DNA of 64,000 bases from Shouchella sp047238345 (GTDB lineage: Bacteria > Bacillota > Bacilli > Bacillales > Bacillaceae_D): NCBI RefSeq assembly GCF_047238345.1, contig NZ_JBDFMQ010000001.1, positions 1,798,001-1,862,000 of the forward strand, given 5' to 3'. Of the stretch, positions 34,005 through 42,762 are shown piece by piece (positions within the stretch are counted from its first letter, which is position 1; each line of letters opens with the position of its first letter). Below the pieces are notes generated by a model that was given only the letters and a program-made list of their open reading frames with translations, searched no databases and had not been told where the DNA came from. The translations under genes and the position numbers were made by a program.

Positions 34005-34463
34005 TTAAACGTTACATTTTGATTGAACTTCAATAATACTTGAGTTAAAGCCTGCTTTAATTCCTTGTGAGAATCCGCCCTGGTACGTGGACTCATCACT
34101 GTTTATCTTAGCTTCTTGTAAAGAACGATGACTTTTCATGCTATGTACCAATTGATGAATAACCGTTTCATTAATAAGATTCGACGTTTCCATTACTAGC
34201 TGACAGTAATTAGCCACTTGTTCATGCGAAAATGCCAACCCATCAAACAGCCCTTTTTGGAAATCGGGAGACAGGGTCTTTAATTCATCCAATGCTTCAT
34301 GAGGAATGTCTTCTTTATAAAAGCTTTCGTTTACGGTTTGGTATAAATCTTTTTTGCTTTGTTCTCGATTGTTTTCAGCCAATCTCCTAAAGCTTTTTTC
34401 TAATTCTTTAAGGCGTTCTTTCAAAAGTAATTTCTCCTTCTTATAATCGAAATCTCTTACCAT
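34005..34463 (-). CDS. Hypothetical helical protein, 152 residues
   Basis: Soluble and strongly helical; residues 8-45 are Lys/Glu-rich with coiled-coil heptads (KEKLLLKERLKELEKSF). The C-terminus has a GGFSQGIKAGFN turn typical of small helical phage-like or stress proteins. There is no clear ribosome site, so it may be translationally coupled to the 50-residue gene 15 bases upstream. The family is not recognised. Confidence 0.6.
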   Translation of the reverse strand: MVRDFDYKKEKLLLKERLKELEKSFRRLAENNREQSKKDLYQTVNESFYKEDIPHEALDELKTLSPDFQKGLFDGLAFSHEQVANYCQLVMETSNLINETVIHQLVHSMKSHRSLQEAKINSDESTYQGGFSQGIKAGFNSSIIEVQSKCNV

Positions 34464-34478
34464 CCGATTGACAACGAA

Positions 34479-34631
34479 TCAATAAGCGCTATTCATTCCT
34501 TTAGCAAAAAGCTGCTGATTATTATCATTATCGCTCAATTGCTTATTTGATGTCTTTTCCATCTCAATAAAGTCAAAGATACAATCTTCAATCTTAGAAC
34601 CTCTGAACATTCGCTTACGGTAATCTGCCAA
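34479..34631 (-). CDS. Small hypothetical protein, 50 residues
   Basis: TTG start with TAGGAGGTG five bases upstream, giving MADYRKRMFRGSKIEDC. Soluble, basic N-terminus, acidic middle, Asn-rich end. The longer ATG frame (to 34790) overlaps an AT-rich leader and lacks a ribosome site. Probably in one operon with the 152-residue helical protein. Confidence 0.55.
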   Translation of the reverse strand: MADYRKRMFRGSKIEDCIFDFIEMEKTSNKQLSDNDNNQQLFAKGMNSAY

Positions 34632-34825
34632 CGGTACACCTCCTAATGTTGATACTCTTAAATTATCAAATGTGTTTACATATGTAAAAACAAATCTTAA
34701 TTTTCTTATTTTTATTATTGCCGACTTCAATGACATCAGAAGCTTGATCTCGCTCTCCACCCATACAAGCATTCCTCCCCTCCCAAGCATAAAATGAATG
34801 GAAAAAATAATGAAAGGAGTTTTTT

Positions 34826-36898
34826 ATGGCTACAGTAACGACTTTTGCAGAACTGCAAGCGGCTGTCACTGCACTAGACCCTGATATTACGATTGCTGAA
34901 AACCTTGCCTTCCCTGCGACGATTTTTCTTAATTACCAAACCATTATCCGTGGCAGTAGTTCGGCTATTACGTTAACCCGCGCTCTCGGCTTTGTCGGGC
35001 CATTATTTGCAATTCAGCCCGCCGGCATTGTCACACTTGATTCGTTAACGATTGACGGTCAGGGAGCAACCGCCTCCCCGTTAGTAACATCAACCGGGAA
35101 TTTAACCATTTCTAATTCGATTCTACAAAACAATAACGCTACTTCAGTTGGTGGCGCGGTCTTTGCCGATATTGGAACAACACTAACTTGTACCAATTCA
35201 GTTTTTACGACAAATTCATCAAGTGCTCAAGGTGGTTCCATTTTTGTCAACGCAAACGGAACAGCGACACTTACGGATTGCACAGTCGCAAACAGCACAG
35301 CACTTGAAGGCGGCGGTATATATGTAAATGCCAATGCGAGCATGACAGCTACTGGTTGCTCGATTTTAAACAACACTTCTCAACAGAATGGTGCTGGTCT
35401 TTTCTTAAATACGTCGGTCGTTGGAAACATAACAGACTGTACGTTCACAGGGAATAACGCTGTAAACGGGTTTGGAGGCGGTTTGTTTTCAAATAATAAT
35501 GTCTCAACAACTCTTACAGGATCATCCTTCGTCGGAAATCACTGCGCCGTTGATGGTGGTGGCTGTTATCTAAACGGCGGTGGTATCGCAAGCGTCGCTA
35601 ACACGACGTTTCGCGAAAATTCAGGAGGCGGTGATGGCGGCGGTCTCTATTTGAACCAATTAATTGGCAACACCTCAATCACAGGTTGTGCGTTTGAAAG
35701 TAATTCCTCTACTAATGGTGGTGGATTATTTATTAACGGCAGCGATACAACGCTTACTGACAGCTCGTTTATAACAAATACAGCAAGCCAAGCTGGTGGC
35801 GGCTTGTTCATCAACATTGACTCTAATTTTAGTGGAAACAACAACATTTACCAAGGGAATCAAGCAGGAGATGGTGGTGGCGGTGGGGTTTTCCAGAATG
35901 CCAACACGGTAGCAAAATTTAGCAACTCTTCTTTGACGAACAATTCCACAACCGGTGGAGGGGGCGGCTTATTCATTAACGAAGGTGCCACCGCAACCAC
36001 AACTTCCTCTTTACTCGCCCAAAATCAATCCGCTGTTGGAGGCGCCATTTTTATCAACAATGGCGCTACACTAAACAGTTCTAACAATACTCAATTTATC
36101 GGCAATACAAGTACAGGGGATGCTGGTGCGGTGCAAATTAATCCAACTGGCACATTTAATGAGCAAGATGGCACATTTTCTGGTAATTCGGCCGCTCAAA
36201 CAGGAGGCGCGATAAACAACCTCGGGACGTTGACTATTTCTGGAACAACATCAATTGGTGTACCCGTCAACAATACTGCTGCAATTGCACCAGGTATTTT
36301 TAATGGTGGTACTTTGAATGCACAAGATACAACAAATGCGACAAGTGGCGTGTTTATTCCTAGTATTGATAACGTTGTCCAGGTTACACAGCCACTCTTA
36401 CCTGGATCAACCATTCAGCTTGATCAAACCGACTATGTTTTTCCAGACCCGGCTAAAAGTCCGATTGTTGTTGGTGTTCCGACACCTCAGTATCCGGTAT
36501 TAGCGCAAAGCGACGCCGATCAATTCGCGAAACCAGTAACGGGATTTGACGATTGGGTTGTTCGCTTGCTGAACAATCAAGTCGTGCTCGTATTTGATCC
36601 AGCCTTTCGCATCACCTATTTAAATTTAATGGGCGCATCTAATCCAAATCCAACAAGTTATCGACCAGAAGATTTACCAATCGTCCTGCAAAACCCAGGC
36701 AGAGTACCAGGGTTCCGCTTCGTCGGCTGGTTTGATCAGGCCGGCAACCAAGTAACAGTCATTCCAGCAGGTACAACGGGAGACCTTGTCTTTATCGCTC
36801 GCTTCGTCCGTGTCGCGCCACCTTACTCCCCTCAGTTTTTCGCCAGGTGTCGGCAACTGAAGCGCTGCAAGTGTTGTTGCAGATGTAAGTGCCATTAA
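34826..36898 (+). CDS. Right-handed beta-helix repeat protein with a Cys-rich C-terminus and no signal peptide
   Basis: 690 residues; ATG after AAAGGAG. Residues about 65-480 are about twelve repeats of roughly 30 residues of the form GGGLFINxxA..T.T.SxFxxNxS, a parallel beta-helix like the chlamydial-Pmp and adhesin folds. Around 615-665 lies one InlB B-repeat-like unit (FVGWFDQAGNQV, then IARF). The protein ends in KRCKCCCRCKCH. There is no signal peptide, LPXTG or membrane helix, so it is not exported by Sec in the usual way. Proteins like this can be assembled on the spore surface, where Cys-rich ends cross-link; this role is inference. Confidence 0.8.
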   Translation: MATVTTFAELQAAVTALDPDITIAENLAFPATIFLNYQTIIRGSSSAITLTRALGFVGPLFAIQPAGIVTLDSLTIDGQGATASPLVTSTGNLTISNSILQNNNATSVGGAVFADIGTTLTCTNSVFTTNSSSAQGGSIFVNANGTATLTDCTVANSTALEGGGIYVNANASMTATGCSILNNTSQQNGAGLFLNTSVVGNITDCTFTGNNAVNGFGGGLFSNNNVSTTLTGSSFVGNHCAVDGGGCYLNGGGIASVANTTFRENSGGGDGGGLYLNQLIGNTSITGCAFESNSSTNGGGLFINGSDTTLTDSSFITNTASQAGGGLFINIDSNFSGNNNIYQGNQAGDGGGGGVFQNANTVAKFSNSSLTNNSTTGGGGGLFINEGATATTTSSLLAQNQSAVGGAIFINNGATLNSSNNTQFIGNTSTGDAGAVQINPTGTFNEQDGTFSGNSAAQTGGAINNLGTLTISGTTSIGVPVNNTAAIAPGIFNGGTLNAQDTTNATSGVFIPSIDNVVQVTQPLLPGSTIQLDQTDYVFPDPAKSPIVVGVPTPQYPVLAQSDADQFAKPVTGFDDWVVRLLNNQVVLVFDPAFRITYLNLMGASNPNPTSYRPEDLPIVLQNPGRVPGFRFVGWFDQAGNQVTVIPAGTTGDLVFIARFVRVAPPYSPQFFARCRQLKRCKCCCRCKCH

Positions 36899-36905
36899 TC
36901 ATCCG

Positions 36906-36940
36906 AAAAACCGCAATCCTCAAGGAGATTGCGGTTTTTT
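36906..36940. terminator. Bidirectional terminator between convergent genes
   Basis: AAAACCGCAATC, a short loop, and GATTGCGGTTTTTT form a strong stem, T-rich on both strands. It lies after the beta-helix gene and overlaps the stop of the convergent membrane protein gene. Confidence 0.85.
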
Positions 36941-37342
36941 GATTCGTTTCCAGATGGATTCAGTCAAAAGATAAACATGAAAATAAAAAATAGCAGCGAC
37001 AGATCCTATAACAAAGACTGCGATGTAATCCATTAATGACTGGGGCTGACCGAATAGAAGGACCACGATGATCCCCGCCATTCCGCCTGTCAAAGCATAA
37101 AAAAATAAGTTCACTGAGTAAGTATTGAAGTCTGGCCATTTGCTTAATAGTTTACGAATGATGTAGGATGCTGGGGCTCCAAGCACAACATAAGCTGGCA
37201 AAAAATAGATCGCGACAAAGAAAAACCGTTCAGAGAAATCAAATTGATACACACCGGGTTCGGGTGTGGCAAACAAAGATGGACTCGCAACCAAAAGCCC
37301 TATTACGAGGACGGTTACAAAAGCTGCGACAAAATGAATCAT
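36920..37342 (-). CDS. Membrane protein, about 140 residues
   Basis: The start is the ATG after AAGGAG. Four hydrophobic helices (about 3-22, 36-58, 78-98 and 103-125) and a basic end. The stop lies inside the terminator hairpin it shares with the convergent gene. The family is not recognised. Confidence 0.65.
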   Translation of the reverse strand: MIHFVAAFVTVLVIGLLVASPSLFATPEPGVYQFDFSERFFFVAIYFLPAYVVLGAPASYIIRKLLSKWPDFNTYSVNLFFYALTGGMAGIIVVLLFGQPQSLMDYIAVFVIGSVAAIFYFHVYLLTESIWKRIKKPQSP

Positions 37343-37397
37343 AGAAAACTCCTTATAACGAGATAAACGAACCTGGTCCTTTGGCAATATGATAAAA

Positions 37398-37424
37398 GAG
37401 CTTTCCTTTAAAAGAGGAAAGCTC
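37398..37424 (-). terminator. Hairpin after the 275-residue membrane protein
   Basis: GAGCTTTCC, nine-base loop, GGAAAGCTC, perfect stem in the 129-base gap between two minus-strand genes. Confidence 0.6.
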
Positions 37425-37471
37425 TCGATCGTTAATTAGAATATTATAACCTAATAATGTTTGAAAAGGTT

Positions 37472-38299
37472 TTATCGACTATTCTCAACTTTAACAATTG
37501 CTTGTTGATAGATGCCTACTTTTTCGATAAAAGAAAGGCGTTCAGGTAACTGGTCGTCTAACTCGTGCTTCCGACCACGGTTGCCCTCTCTCCCTTTTCC
37601 TTTTATCTCAAGTAACGTACGGTTTGCCATTAAAATTACAGGACCATCATTTATTTCTTTCACCTTAGTTTCTCTGCTAAGTCTTGGGCTTATCACCTCG
37701 TACTGAGTCCCATCTTCTGGTTTATAAGAGAATAACATTTGATTTTCCAATTGTTTTCGTGATAGTTTTGCCACTTCGAAGCTTCCATGCTTGTTATTAT
37801 TTTTGTAGACAATCCACTTGTCGCGCCAAAGCGATTTTCTCATAGGTATATGTTCAAAATAAACGATATCTCCTGAGAGGTGATCTTTGACTTCTACGTT
37901 ACGATAGTCAATAAAGCCTAATAATGATACCCATTTTTCATAGCGGTTTCTAAACCGAAATTGAAAACTTGCAATGGCTTGCTTACTCTCATTATAAATT
38001 TGTACAGGGTGGTTATGCATCATCCAATACGGTTCTTGATACGCATATTCCCCTTGATTCAGCGTCTCAGTTGTTAATTGTTCTAATTGATCTTCCTTAT
38101 GTGCTCGTTCAAGTGCTTGTTTTCGAGACCGGAATCTAAAGTAAAAACTGATAGCTGTAATAACAATAATGACACCTAATAGGGAGATAACTGTTAGATA
38201 AATATCCGAGAGGGGTTCATTTTGTATGAAGGCACGTATTGGCTCTGCTACTATAAATAGGATAGCAGCTATGAATATTGCTAACATTCGTGGGCTCAT
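37472..38299 (-). CDS. Membrane-anchored protein with a large cytoplasmic domain
   Basis: 275 residues from ATG 38299 (AAGGAG nine bases upstream); TTG 38308 is less likely. Two N-terminal helices (about 5-25 and 34-55) are followed by a basic, mostly beta domain of about 210 residues with VQIYNESKQAIASFQFRFRNR and VYKNNNKHGSFEVAKL, which has the rhythm of a tubby/LURP-like barrel. The function is unknown. Confidence 0.6.
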   Translation of the reverse strand: MSPRMLAIFIAAILFIVAEPIRAFIQNEPLSDIYLTVISLLGVIIVITAISFYFRFRSRKQALERAHKEDQLEQLTTETLNQGEYAYQEPYWMMHNHPVQIYNESKQAIASFQFRFRNRYEKWVSLLGFIDYRNVEVKDHLSGDIVYFEHIPMRKSLWRDKWIVYKNNNKHGSFEVAKLSRKQLENQMLFSYKPEDGTQYEVISPRLSRETKVKEINDGPVILMANRTLLEIKGKGREGNRGRKHELDDQLPERLSFIEKVGIYQQAIVKVENSR

Positions 38300-38603
38300 A
38301 AACGACAACTCCTTGTAAATTTTTCCTTCCTCTAAACTATCCCTTTAAATGACCTAGCTCAAACTTCATAATGAAAGGTAATGTGCTATTATAGTGAATC
38401 TCAAGGTAATGGTTTTTATTTAAAATGTAAATCAAATTACGCTTTCAACCAGTTTGAAGCCTTCTTGTCTCACTAACGTGTACGATTAGCGACATAAAAT
38501 AAGGCGAACTTCGCAGTATCCATAAAATGCATGAAAAATAAGACATCTTATATAAATGCCTTTTAGTTCTTGGAAACGTATCCTTTTAACTATGATCATT
38601 GGT

Positions 38604-38768
38604 TCAGAGACTGGAAAGTCCAAGGATGGAGCCTGCTATCCCCAAGAAACATACTGTAGTTAAAAGAGTATTGTTACTTAATGAGGAGAAAATTGAAGAA
38701 AAAAATAACATTATAACACTAAGACTGACTGTGAAAACTCCTGAAACTAAGAGTATATTCTTTTTCAT
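38604..38768 (-). CDS. Small membrane protein, 54 residues
   Basis: ATG after GAAGGTGG (MKKNILLVSG). Two helices (about 4-25 and 34-52). It opens a run of same-direction orphan small membrane protein genes up to 42508. Confidence 0.62.
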   Translation of the reverse strand: MKKNILLVSGVFTVSLSVIMLFFSSIFSSLSNNTLLTTVCFLGIAGSILGLSSL

Positions 38769-38891
38769 ACTTACGCCACCTTCTTTTACGATCATTGAGT
38801 TTAAAAAGATATGTTACCTATAAGTTGACTAGGTACAAAGAAAGTTATTATCCTGAAAGCTAGCATAAAAAGTTCTGAGAATACGATAAGC

Positions 38892-39062
38892 CTACTCATC
38901 TGCTCTATTTTTAGTTTTCTTTTTACTCATGACGTAATGCAGTAAATAACATATAGATAGTCCAATAAATTGGATATAGATTAAAGGATTAGGATTAAAT
39001 ATTATTATCGTACTACTTAGTAATAGAAAAATGATTAATGCAATTAAATAAGTCTTCCTCAT
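38892..39062 (-). CDS. Small membrane protein, 56 residues
   Basis: ATG after AGAAGGAGC. Helices at about 4-22 and 27-46, then a basic tail (KKKTKNR). It is too short for a typical gene caller. The function is unknown. Confidence 0.62.
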   Translation of the reverse strand: MRKTYLIALIIFLLLSSTIIIFNPNPLIYIQFIGLSICYLLHYVMSKKKTKNRADE

Positions 39063-39115
39063 TTGATTGCTCCTTCTGCAAGTTTACCTGATAAATTGAT
39101 TCTTTTACTTCAGCT

Positions 39116-39229
39116 TTATTGCTGAACATTAAAAGAATGGTCGGTATTATCCATAGTGATCGTTAAATAAACTGGGTAATCTGAAATAATATGAGCGTTA
39201 ATTAGTGGTATAGCGTTGTACTTCGACAT
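39116..39229 (-). CDS. Possible 37-residue protein
   Basis: AAGGATGG before an ATG opens a frame reading MSKYNAIPLINAHIISDY and ending NVQQ. Soluble, with two beta-strand-like segments (YPVYLTITM). It may be a real microprotein or the remnant of a longer gene. Confidence 0.35.
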   Translation of the reverse strand: MSKYNAIPLINAHIISDYPVYLTITMDNTDHSFNVQQ

Positions 39230-39316
39230 CTAAACCATCCTTTTAATCATCGTTTTAATAAACAGATTAAGGATATTCTTACTCTACAGGCTGCTTCTGT
39301 TTTCATTACTTCCATT

Positions 39317-39502
39317 CTAAAAAATCGACAAGTTTCTAAATAGTAAGATGTTTATAATTAGTGTCGTAACAGACCCCGCTAATAATAGGAGCATTAATTT
39401 TTGCCAGTTTATATCTTTAGATGACTCCATCGCCTCTCTGGATACAAAATACCATACAACAGCTGAAGTTAGAGCTATTAAAGCGATTATACCTTTGGAC
39501 AT
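39317..39502 (-). CDS. Small membrane protein, 61 residues
   Basis: ATG after AAGGAGTTG. Two helices (about 4-20 and 36-56) separated by REAMESSKDINWQK. The function is unknown. Confidence 0.65.
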   Translation of the reverse strand: MSKGIIALIALTSAVVWYFVSREAMESSKDINWQKLMLLLLAGSVTTLIINILLFRNLSIF

Positions 39503-39646
39503 AATTTACAACTCCTTAATTAACGAAGTTTTGATATTTTTAATATCCACCATTTTAAGTGATTGGATACAGACGATTCCAGTCCATAAACCGAGCGGTA
39601 AAGTTAATCTGTACTAAACCGCTCAAACTGATTGAAGGTACTCTAG

Positions 39647-39838
39647 TTATTTAAAGAACAAATTAGAACTAGAATAAACTAGGAGAACAACACCAATACC
39701 CATGTTGACAGATATCAGATCTGCTCCAAATTTTAGTTTGTAGAGTAAATTCAAACTTATAATTCCTATGCTCAAGAAAAAAACTACATAGAGTAATAAG
39801 CTGTTCAATCGGTAGTGGTTTCCAAAGATACTCAACAT
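39647..39838 (-). CDS. Small membrane protein, 63 residues
   Basis: ATG after TAGGAGTTG. Helices at about 12-33 and 42-58. The function is unknown. Confidence 0.62.
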   Translation of the reverse strand: MLSIFGNHYRLNSLLLYVVFFLSIGIISLNLLYKLKFGADLISVNMGIGVVLLVYSSSNLFFK

Positions 39839-39979
39839 AAAAGCAACTCCTATGTATATGTTGTTATTTACAATAACATCTTAATGTGGTCCTACCGTAC
39901 AGTTAATCCCAAAGAAGTCCATAAACTGCGAAGAATATTATATTTATTCTGGCTTTATATTTAAAGTGACTAGCGTTTG

Positions 39980-40489
39980 CTAATAAGCAATAATAAAAGT
40001 ATGTAAGCATGCTATCACTAGCTCGATGTCAATCTCTTGATTATAGATTTTGATGTAATGATTTAATGAGAGCCCTTTTCTTTTTATCCTTGATTCTAGT
40101 ACCTTTTGATTGTCTTTGTATACGATTCTAATGCTATCGTCACTTTTTACAATACTGTAGGTTTCTCTGCCGAATCTCACCTCAAATAGTTGAGGGTTAG
40201 CCTTTGCAGAGATTGGTTCAGTAGTAGCCTGAGACTTAATATTGAATTTCCGTTTGAAACTCCAGGATTCTGTAACAGTGACTTGGGATTTACCCAATTC
40301 GTCCCTTAATAAGATATTTACACAAGATTTTGGCTCTCTATAAGCCAAGAGCTTATCAATAATATTGTCATTAAACCGTCTGAGGGTATATATTTTTTCA
40401 AGACTATCGTTAAAAACAACTTGCTCTGTTTTTGAATTAACATTGACCAACATTTCATAATAATAATCAAAGTCTTCCAACCTAATCAC
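39980..40489 (-). CDS. Hypothetical protein, possibly tubby C-terminal-like
   Basis: 169 residues from GTG 40489; TTG 40480 is an alternative start. Soluble and beta-rich, ending in one helix (IDIELVIACLHTFII). The pattern ETYSIVKSDDSIRIVYKDNQK followed by a buried C-terminal helix resembles the tubby/LURP-one barrel seen in small Bacillus proteins. The function is unknown. It is the only clearly soluble protein of its size among the small membrane proteins around it. Confidence 0.55.
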   Translation of the reverse strand: MIRLEDFDYYYEMLVNVNSKTEQVVFNDSLEKIYTLRRFNDNIIDKLLAYREPKSCVNILLRDELGKSQVTVTESWSFKRKFNIKSQATTEPISAKANPQLFEVRFGRETYSIVKSDDSIRIVYKDNQKVLESRIKRKGLSLNHYIKIYNQEIDIELVIACLHTFIIAY

Positions 40490-40611
40490 ACCTAATTCAA
40501 GATTTGCAACAATGTAAGTTGTGCGATAGTCATTCTACAATAAAGTTAGCAAAACTAAAACCTTTCGGACTAAGAATCAGGTTTCACGTATTCATAACAC
40601 TAGCAAATAAA

Positions 40612-40633
40612 AAAGCCCCCTATTGGAAGCTTT
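40612..40633 (-). terminator. Weak terminator after the 62-residue membrane protein
   Basis: On the minus strand AAAGC ... GCTTT is followed by T-rich sequence. It overlaps the stop codon. Confidence 0.45.
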
Positions 40634-40820
40634 AAGGTGAAGCCTTTCTACGAAACTTTCGCTGATATTCTCCTGAAACAACTAGCCAATAAAGAAAACT
40701 TGCAGTGATGAAAAATGACCAGTCATAGGCTGGAGCAGCGTACTCAAGCATAAAAAAAATGAAAGAACAGAGTAAATATGTAATGAAAGAGATTTTGATA
40801 TATCCTTTCGGGTTATTCAT
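40632..40820 (-). CDS. Small membrane protein, 62 residues
   Basis: ATG after AAAGGACG. Two helices (about 9-28 and 33-49) and a very basic tail (QRKFRRKASP). The function is unknown. Confidence 0.62.
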   Translation of the reverse strand: MNNPKGYIKISFITYLLCSFIFFMLEYAAPAYDWSFFITASFLYWLVVSGEYQRKFRRKASP

Positions 40821-40923
40821 TTAAAAACGTCCTTTTTGAACAGTTTTGATATTTCGAATAATACCATCTATTAAAAATAAATACCAGTCAATCTATGCGA
40901 ACGCATCTATTATACCATTTAAA

Positions 40924-41106
40924 TTATTTGTTGCTCTTAAATCTTGAATAATGATAACCAACAGTAGATATTGAAATTATCATTATGAAGAAAAAAATAA
41001 TTTCAATAAATCGTTCTGAAGACCAGACATCGATGTAGTGCAAAAATACCCATGTAATAAAAATTATGGTTGCTCCTGAGTAAATCGTTAATCGTATGGC
41101 ATTCAT
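40924..41106 (-). CDS. Small membrane protein, 60 residues
   Basis: ATG after GGGTGGGG. Helices at about 5-22 and 32-50, basic end. A perfect GTTAACCT/AGGTTAAC inverted repeat lies 18 bases upstream. The function is unknown. Confidence 0.6.
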   Translation of the reverse strand: MNAIRLTIYSGATIIFITWVFLHYIDVWSSERFIEIIFFFIMIISISTVGYHYSRFKSNK

Positions 41107-41123
41107 TTTACCCCACCCTTATT

Positions 41124-41150
41124 GTTAACCTATATTAAATTAAGGTTAAC
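41124..41150 (-). promoter_or_regulatory. Perfect inverted repeat upstream of a small membrane protein gene
   Basis: GTTAACCT, 11 bases, AGGTTAAC. No T-run follows, so an operator is as likely as a hairpin. Confidence 0.4.
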
Positions 41151-41357
41151 ATAACCGTAAGGGTTTTACGAAAAATTTATGGAATTTATAATCAGGACGG
41201 CAATAATTACCTTGAAATTGTACCGTTAACATGTCGTTCATTTTTAATAAAAGAGAGATCTGTACGCACGAATGCTATCCCCTCATTACTTATGAATTTG
41301 TTTCATGTTCCTTTCTTTTGCGCTGTGAATTGGGTTACTACTTATTGATACTCTTAT

Positions 41358-41573
41358 CTACTTTTTCTGAGAGCGGTTTGCTTTTTTTCTCCTCATAAAC
41401 AAAGAATAGAAAATCAAAAACACGAGGGCTGAACCAACGCCATATAAAGCGTGTTGAAGCCAGTTGTCAGTAAAACTGTAGTCTCTCCCTTCAATGATTA
41501 ACATACCTAAATAACTCCCCATCGATACTGCCATGAATGCAATTAGTGCATCAAATAATCGACTCTTTGTCAT
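41358..41573 (-). CDS. Small membrane protein, 71 residues
   Basis: ATG after TTGGAGG. Helices at about 7-26 and 42-60, then RRKKANRSQKK. The layout (two helices, long basic tail) is shared with its neighbours though the sequences differ. The function is unknown. Confidence 0.65.
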   Translation of the reverse strand: MTKSRLFDALIAFMAVSMGSYLGMLIIEGRDYSFTDNWLQHALYGVGSALVFLIFYSLFMRRKKANRSQKK

Positions 41574-41971
41574 AGTGAAACCTCCAAACGTGCTCTACGT
41601 TTTCAATAACCTTGGAAACGGAAATATAATGCTACCATAAAGGTAAGATGGATTCCGCGCATGATTAAATCGATATTGATTGAAAACAACGAAAAAGTAA
41701 GACAACCATCGCTCTCGAGAACTTATTTTTGAACCGATCGCATATAGATTGAATCACGCAAAAAAGGGAGTATTACAAAAGCCAATTTCGTGAGGATTAA
41801 TGCATCTTGAAAGTAATACTGATTCATTTGTCTGTTCTCCACACCAATTGATCCTTATATAACCGAAGTTACTACATGTCTAAATTTGCAACAGTGATGT
41901 AGTGAGAGTCCTGAAAAACTAGCACTTCACGATGGCATACTTTATGTTATTGTAAGTATGAGGTGAAATAA
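41574..41971. other. Intergenic region, nothing recognised
   Basis: About 400 bases with no supported gene. The end of it carries the leader TTATGTTATTGTAAGTATGA shared with the paralogous gene at 3050, probably the -10 region. Confidence 0.4.
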
Positions 41972-42112
41972 ATGTCCGGAAACCAGAAAGCCCTTTTCGT
42001 AATTGCTATTGGAGTTATTATAGGTATTTTAGGTTATTTTCTTGTAATAAGAGTATGCTTACCTAATATGATGGGGCCAGTTGAACTGAATTTTTCTTCT
42101 TTCCTACATTAA
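41972..42112 (+). CDS. Small single-pass membrane protein, copy 2 of a duplicated pair
   Basis: 46 residues (MSGNQKALFVIAIGV), ATG after GAGGTGA. It is nearly identical to the product of 3050-3208 over residues 3-40, including LPNMMGP and NFSS, and the leader is also conserved. It is the only plus-strand gene in this stretch. The function is unknown. Maintenance of both copies with synonymous changes suggests selection on the protein. Confidence 0.72.
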   Translation: MSGNQKALFVIAIGVIIGILGYFLVIRVCLPNMMGPVELNFSSFLH

Positions 42113-42169
42113 AAATTGCTTGTGATGATTTATAAACTGGGTTGAGAATCAGCTTATAGCTTTTTAACT

Positions 42170-42379
42170 TTAATTGCTTGTACTCCGTTTTATCTCTTCT
42201 TCTAATTCATGTATTTCTATAGTCCAACTATCTTTAGTGCTGTAAAGAATATCTCGTACAAGCTTTGTATACTCTTTGTTTTGCATTAACTCTTCACCCA
42301 ATTCTTGAAGATCTTTCTTTAACTCGGCAACGACCTTTATTTTTTGTTCAATAGATAGATAATCATAAATTCGTCTCAT
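42170..42379 (-). CDS. Hypothetical helical protein, 69 residues
   Basis: The start is the ATG after GGGGGAG, nine codons inside the longer frame. An amphipathic, highly charged helix pair (KIKVVAELKKDLQELGEELM, then EIHELEEEIK). It has some resemblance in size to the Spo0E group but lacks its SQELD motif. The function is unknown. Confidence 0.58.
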   Translation of the reverse strand: MRRIYDYLSIEQKIKVVAELKKDLQELGEELMQNKEYTKLVRDILYSTKDSWTIEIHELEEEIKRSTSN

Positions 42380-42415
42380 TAAAACCAACTCCCCCTTTAC
42401 TTTCATGATACAGCA

Positions 42416-42508
42416 TTACGTTTTTGTTAAGTGCTTATACATAAAGTAAAAACCGATGATCGCTAAAAAACTTCCGGCAATTACCATCATCACAAGTTGA
42501 ATATCCAT
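42416..42508 (-). CDS. 30-residue membrane microprotein
   Basis: AAAGGGGATT precedes an ATG opening MDIQLVMMVIAGSFLAIIGFY and ending KHLTKT: one hydrophobic helix with a short basic tail, typical of stand-alone membrane microproteins. It lies 36 bases upstream of the 69-residue protein gene in the same direction. The function is unknown. Confidence 0.5.
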   Translation of the reverse strand: MDIQLVMMVIAGSFLAIIGFYFMYKHLTKT

Positions 42509-42762
42509 CTTTTTAATCCCCTTTACTCATAATGGTATCTATCATTCATTGTATTTACGTTACATTTACGATGAGGTTTCATTAATATGGTAATATTGGA
42601 ACTAAACAGAATTCTTACCACGTTTACACTTAAAATGAGCAATTCATTTTGAGAAGATTAATAAAAGTTCAAGCGTTCGTTATCAGAATATGCGATACTA
42701 ACAGGAAGTTGTACATATGCTTTCCGTTTCTAAAATCCTTGTACTATTGGAGGAACTTACAT

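Noticed and set aside
42520..42762. S-box (SAM) riboswitch upstream of the MtnE-like aminotransferase
   Set aside because: The conserved S-box core and terminator were looked for and not seen, so methionine control is not supported here.
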